In this document: in pieces, positions 4,326 through 8,169 of the stretch
Layout: each line of letters starts with the position of its first letter
Position numbering within the stretch: the first letter of the stretch is position 1
Assembly: GCA_021827465.1 (NCBI GenBank)
Contig: JAKAVX010000090.1
Coordinates: forward strand, 1 to 8,169
Length of the DNA stretch: 8,169 nucleotides
Reading direction: 5' to 3'
DNA from: Deltaproteobacteria bacterium
Lineage (GTDB): Bacteria > Desulfobacterota_B > Binatia > Binatales > Binataceae
Program-made: the position numbers and the translations under genes
Notes under the pieces: generated by a model
What the model was told of the DNA's origin: nothing
What the model saw: the letters and a program-made list of their open reading frames with translations, nothing else
Databases searched by the model: none

Positions 4326-7319
4326 TCACTTGATGGTGTTGGGAATCAGGATATTGATCGGCAGGCCGAGGGTTTTTTTCACCAGTTCCTCGACCGAGGT
4401 TATAGGCGCCGGAAGCACGCTCGGATCGGAAACCGGTCCGCTTACGTTAAAATACGCCGCGACCAGCGGGGTCGTCGCACTCGCGACGTGCTTGCCGATT
4501 ATCGGGATGTTGCTGATCAGCCAGTTGACCGTCTTGAGCGGCAGCATCCCGACCGTCATGTCCATTCTCGACTTTGCGACGTCTATGTCGCCATTGGCCA
4601 CGATATCCATCACGGGTCCGTGCAGGCGAAGATTGTCGGTGTGCAGAACGCCGTCGCCGCCCTTGAAGTCGGCGGTGATGGTCTCGAAGGGAAGTCCCGC
4701 AAGCAGCGGGTTCGGCATGTTGGCAGTGAGCCAGTTTTTCAAGTTGATGAAGCTCAGCAGGCGCGAGAGCAGCGTAAAACGGTTCAGATGGCCGTGGCGA
4801 AGTTTTACCATGGCGGTGCCGGTGAGAGTCTGGAAGAAATCGCCGTCAGTGTCGGCGCGCATGTCCGCGTCAACGTTCAGACGCCCGACGATCGGAGCTT
4901 TCTTGCGCTTGCCCGAGAGCAGGAACAGCGGCCCGGCGTTCATGTTGCGCACCTTGCCAACCATCGTGATCCAGTCGTCCTTGGCGCGCCCGGTAAGGTT
5001 CAGGTCGATGTGGCCGTTCAGGCTTTTCGCCCGGAATTTGCTGATGCGCCAGTCGCCGGCGTCGTAACTGAAGTCGCCGCTTGCATTCGTCATCGCCAAC
5101 TTGCCCAGGATGGCGTTGACCGCATAGATGTGCCCGCTTGCCGGGAACTTGAACGGCCTCACCTTGGTCGGCGGACCCCATGGCATCCGAAGAAAGCTCA
5201 GCACGTTGAAGTCGAGCCGCTGGGCGAGCGCATTGATCTTAATCGCCGGATGGCGCCAGTCGGCCATCGATACCGTGAAATCGAGTGGCGCGTCCTCAAG
5301 CTGCGAAGCCGGCATCGCGAGCACAAGGCTATGCCCCGAAAGTGTAAGCGTCGCCACTTGCACGATTATCGGCGAACGCAGGAAATCGAACTTGACGCTG
5401 CCGGGCGCGAGCGTGAGCTTGCCCCTCAACGTCATACCCGTCGATCGGCGCCGCGTGACGACGACATGGCCGCCGAGCATCCCCTCCGCCGCGATTGCCT
5501 TGGGATCGGCCAGCCTCGCAATCCATTGGTGGGCGGAAAGCTGATGGATATCAACCGCAAGGCCGCGCGTGGTTATGCCTTGCGCCCTCAGCCGAAGCGC
5601 GCCGTCGAGTTCGACCGATCCGCCCTCGACGCGCGCGGAAAGCTTCTCCATCACGATTCGCCCGGGCGTAAGCGCGATGCTGCCGGAGGCGAGGGTTATC
5701 GGCGCCGGCGCGCGCTTCAGGATGAGGCGGGTGCCCGCGGGCTTGATGCGGATCTCGTAGTTCTCGGGCGCGGCGGCGCGGTCTTTTGCGAAAACTCCCT
5801 TGCCCCTGGCCTCGACACCCGAGGTTCCGGAAATGTCTTCCAATTGATCGCGCCCGCTCACGTCAAGGCGCTGCAGCATCGTCATCAGCGCAGGCTTGAG
5901 CTCGCCGAGGTCGGCGTCGCCGCGCATCGAGAAATTGTATGGAATCCGCGCAAGGCCCCCGCGCAGATCGAGCCGCGCGCTCAGTTGGGACAGCGTGGAG
6001 TTCCCCATTTTCGCCGCGCCCTGCGTCACCGTGAGGACGCCGGCGGAGTAGTTCAGTTGCGCCCCGATCCCCGAGATCGCGGGAAGGCCGCTTGACGCGG
6101 GGGGCGTCAGGCTCGCCTGGCTCAGTTCCGCCGAGACCGTCAGATGCTCGAGCACCGATTCAGGCGTGAGCCGGGAGAGTGCGTCGAGGGGAGCCTTGAG
6201 CGAGGCGCCGGCGACGGAAAGGCTGGCGGTCCTCAGATGCTCCATCACGATCCGCAGGTTCTCCGGGATCTCGCGGATCGAATGGAGCGGCGACAGGATG
6301 TCGCGCCACTGGATGCGGATCCCGCCCACCTGAACGTGGACCTTCGGATTCGGCGTGCTCTGTCCCTGCAACTGGCCCTGAGCCGCCAGCACCTGCTCGC
6401 TGCCGTGGCGCAGCGTCGCGCTCGTGAGCGCGATATTCTCGGGCGAGGTCGCAAGCGCCGCTTCCAGCGTGTAGTCGCCGAGATCGAGCGGCGACTTCAG
6501 GTCGGCGCTGGTTACGGTCAGGTCGCTGACCCCGACCTCGGCCTCGCCGTGGAGCGTTGCGTCGTCGCGCAGCGAGAAGCCGACGCTTCCATGCATCCCG
6601 GCCGAGGCCTTGAGCCCGCCCGCCGAAAGTCCCGAAAGCGGCAACTGCCAGAACCAGAGATGCCCCTTGAGCACCACGTGCTCGGGCATCGAGCGCCCGG
6701 TGCCGGCCTGAAAGGTTGCGGCCAGGCGGGTGCCGGCAAGGCTTGGATAAGCGACCGTGGAATCGAAGCTCACGTTCCAGAGCCGCGGCTCGCGCCTGGT
6801 TCTGAACGCGAGCATCCCGACCCGTTCGAGCAGCGGATGGCCCGCGGCGTCGGCGAGCGAAAGCCCGACAACGTCTATCCGCTTGGTGGCGAGCGCAAGC
6901 CGGCCAAGGTCGAAGACCACTTTGCGGACCAGTTCGGGTTTCGGATAGGCGATAGCGGCCGGCGCGGGGCCGGCTTTGCCGGAGAGGCGAATCGAAGGCC
7001 GGTCTAACTGGAGCGTGTAAAGCGGCAGACCCTGGCCGGCGAGAATCAGATGGTAGTTAACAACCGCCCGGATTTGGGAAAGAGTAATTGTTTCGCCGGT
7101 CGGAAGGAAAACCTGCGGATGGTCGAGGACGACCACGAGGTGGCTTCGCAACTCGATGTGACTCGCGCGCGGCTCTATTCGTATTCCGCTTCGGCTTTGG
7201 ACGCCGTCGAGAACGTAGGCGACGATACGCCCCTGGTTCAGGTAGGCGAGGAGCGCGCAGCCGCCGAGAATCAACAGCAGCGCCGCGGCGAGTACAGCGG
7301 CTATGCGCAGGAGCCTCAT
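4326..7319 (-). CDS. AsmA/YhdP-like envelope protein
   Basis: Large protein of 997 residues, of the AsmA-like superfamily that includes AsmA, YhdP and TamB. These are anchored in the inner membrane and span the periplasm as a long beta-groove. For YhdP and TamB, phospholipid transport to the outer membrane is established; for this protein it is an inference. Seen: an N-terminal hydrophobic segment (about residues 4-27) followed by a beta-rich body of repeated short strand patterns with no enzyme motif; and a C-terminal AsmA-like domain (about 750-960) containing GRLNVDADMRADTDG, LTGTAMVKLRHGHLNRF, LKNWL, LHGPVMDIVANGDIDV and the end-cap segment VSGPVSDPSVLP. The hydrophobic segment contains LGGC (Cys21), a lipobox-like match, but hydrophobic residues continue after it, so a membrane anchor is more likely. 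The ATG at 7319 gives a proper signal-anchor start, though no good SD is visible. It lies 69 nt downstream of bipA, co-directional, with no terminator between. Confidence 0.88.
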   Translation of the reverse strand: MRLLRIAAVLAAALLLILGGCALLAYLNQGRIVAYVLDGVQSRSGIRIEPRASHIELRSHLVVVLDHPQVFLPTGETITLSQIRAVVNYHLILAGQGLPLYTLQLDRPSIRLSGKAGPAPAAIAYPKPELVRKVVFDLGRLALATKRIDVVGLSLADAAGHPLLERVGMLAFRTRREPRLWNVSFDSTVAYPSLAGTRLAATFQAGTGRSMPEHVVLKGHLWFWQLPLSGLSAGGLKASAGMHGSVGFSLRDDATLHGEAEVGVSDLTVTSADLKSPLDLGDYTLEAALATSPENIALTSATLRHGSEQVLAAQGQLQGQSTPNPKVHVQVGGIRIQWRDILSPLHSIREIPENLRIVMEHLRTASLSVAGASLKAPLDALSRLTPESVLEHLTVSAELSQASLTPPASSGLPAISGIGAQLNYSAGVLTVTQGAAKMGNSTLSQLSARLDLRGGLARIPYNFSMRGDADLGELKPALMTMLQRLDVSGRDQLEDISGTSGVEARGKGVFAKDRAAAPENYEIRIKPAGTRLILKRAPAPITLASGSIALTPGRIVMEKLSARVEGGSVELDGALRLRAQGITTRGLAVDIHQLSAHQWIARLADPKAIAAEGMLGGHVVVTRRRSTGMTLRGKLTLAPGSVKFDFLRSPIIVQVATLTLSGHSLVLAMPASQLEDAPLDFTVSMADWRHPAIKINALAQRLDFNVLSFLRMPWGPPTKVRPFKFPASGHIYAVNAILGKLAMTNASGDFSYDAGDWRISKFRAKSLNGHIDLNLTGRAKDDWITMVGKVRNMNAGPLFLLSGKRKKAPIVGRLNVDADMRADTDGDFFQTLTGTAMVKLRHGHLNRFTLLSRLLSFINLKNWLTANMPNPLLAGLPFETITADFKGGDGVLHTDNLRLHGPVMDIVANGDIDVAKSRMDMTVGMLPLKTVNWLISNIPIIGKHVASATTPLVAAYFNVSGPVSDPSVLPAPITSVEELVKKTLGLPINILIPNTIK

Positions 7320-7388
7320 TGTTCAGCCGCCGGGCGAACGAACCGCTGCGCCTGTCACCCTAGCGACTGGCGGCCGCCGGTCCCGATT

Positions 7389-8169
7389 TTATTCCCCTTC
7401 GGAAAGTTCCGCGCTTGCGCCCTCGGCAACGAATCCTGCGCGATGCTTGTTGCGAAGCGCGGTTTTGAGCACGCGGTTGCGCATCCTGACGGACTTGGGA
7501 GTCACCTCAACCAGTTCCTCTTCGTCGATCCATTCGAGGGCAAGGTCGAGCGTCATCACGGCCGCAGGCGACACCCTGACGGCTTCGTCATGGCCGGCGG
7601 CGCGCATGTTGCTCAGCTTTTTCTCCCGGCACACGTTGACCGGAAGATTTGTCTCGCGGGCGTACTCGCCGACGATCATCCCTTCGTAAACCGGCTGCCC
7701 GGGTGCGATAAAGAATCGGCCGCGCTCCTGGAGATGGAATATCGCGTAGGGCGTCGCAACGCCTTCGCGGTCGGAGATCATCGCGCCGTTCTGGCGCGAG
7801 CGGATCGGCCCCATCCACGGCTCGTATCCGTTGAAGATCGAGTGCATCACGCCGGCGCCCCGGGTCTCCTGCAGGAACCGGCCGCGAAATCCGATAAGGC
7901 CCCGCGCCGGAACGTCATACTCAAGCCGCACCCGGCCGCTCGCATGGGTGGTCATCGTCCGCATCCTGCCCTTTCGCAGCGAAAGGTTCTGGGTGACGGT
8001 GCCGATATAGTCCTCCGGGATGTCGATGACCAGCAATTCCATCGGTTCGAGCAGGCGGCCGTCGGTCTCGCGGGTAAGAACCGTCGGCTTGGAGACTTGC
8101 AACTCGTAGCCGTCGCGCCGCATCGTCTCGACGATAACGGCGAGTTGAAGCTCGCCGCGACAGATCGGA
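7389..8169 (-). CDS. bipA: BipA/TypA ribosome-associated GTPase, C-terminal part
   Basis: Partial gene: 259 C-terminal residues are visible and the frame stays open to the right edge, so about 57% of a normal protein of roughly 605 residues (including the GTPase domain) lies outside. BipA is a translational GTPase that binds the 70S ribosome and helps 50S assembly and growth under stress or cold. Seen: the end of domain III (RGELQLAVIVETMRRDGYEL), the EF-G-like domain V with LLEPMELLVIDIP and PARGLIGFRGRF, and the BipA-specific C-terminal domain with YEPWMGPI, GRFFIAPGQPVYEGMIVGE, REKKLSNMRAAG and EELVEVTPKSVRMRNRVL. The KKL-NMR segment is the family's ribosome-contacting loop. An internal ATG at 8123 is not the start, because conserved residues continue upstream. 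The stop is TAA at 7389-7391, followed after 69 nt by the AsmA-like gene. Confidence 0.96.
   Translation of the reverse strand, partial: PICRGELQLAVIVETMRRDGYELQVSKPTVLTRETDGRLLEPMELLVIDIPEDYIGTVTQNLSLRKGRMRTMTTHASGRVRLEYDVPARGLIGFRGRFLQETRGAGVMHSIFNGYEPWMGPIRSRQNGAMISDREGVATPYAIFHLQERGRFFIAPGQPVYEGMIVGEYARETNLPVNVCREKKLSNMRAAGHDEAVRVSPAAVMTLDLALEWIDEEELVEVTPKSVRMRNRVLKTALRNKHRAGFVAEGASAELSEGE

Noticed and set aside
4488..6095. Plus-strand ORF of 535 codons opposite the AsmA-like gene
   Set aside because: It is long only because stop codons are rare on this strand. It is rich in His/Arg/Glu/Val and has no domain pattern, while the minus strand has clear AsmA-like features.
6144..7007. Plus-strand ORF of 287 codons opposite the AsmA-like N-terminal half
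   Set aside because: Same antisense artefact; Arg-rich composition and no motif.
1..8169. CRISPR, insertion sequence, prophage or defence system
   Set aside because: No regularly spaced repeats, transposase, integrase, terminal inverted repeats or defence-type domains are visible; six of the seven genes belong to common bacterial families.

Overview
This window looks like ordinary chromosomal DNA from a GC-rich Gram-negative bacterium. The AsmA/YhdP-like envelope protein implies an outer membrane, and the house-keeping genes are bacterial. I could not fix the phylum. The style of the proteins suggests a deltaproteobacterial-type or related uncultured lineage, but that is an impression and not a result.

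All seven genes lie on the minus strand, so transcription runs from high to low coordinates. In that order they are: the C-terminal part of bipA/typA (ribosome-associated GTPase, cut by the right edge); a 997-residue AsmA-like envelope protein; cutA (divalent-cation tolerance trimer); hisC (histidinol-phosphate aminotransferase); pth (peptidyl-tRNA hydrolase) only 17 nt after the hisC stop; a 131-residue unrecognised protein with a sigma-region-4-like helix-turn-helix pattern; and tyrS (tyrosyl-tRNA synthetase). Coding density is high. The largest gap is 242 nt (1782-2023), so no stretch over 300 nt lacks a gene. The 104 nt downstream of tyrS at the left edge show nothing I can name.

Three genes (bipA, pth, tyrS) serve translation, but the set is not a known pathway. 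It reads as a loose co-directional run of core genes; hisC-pth is the only pair close enough to suggest a tight transcriptional unit. The most individual part is the small HTH gene and its upstream region. That region is AT-rich against GC-rich surroundings. It has a perfect TTGACA inside a 16-bp palindrome, two identical 7-mers exactly 20 bp apart, and a strong G-rich ribosome binding site. It looks like a separately regulated small gene. I found no mobile element, CRISPR array, tRNA, rRNA or convincing new multi-gene system, and the long plus-strand ORFs are shadows of the minus-strand genes.
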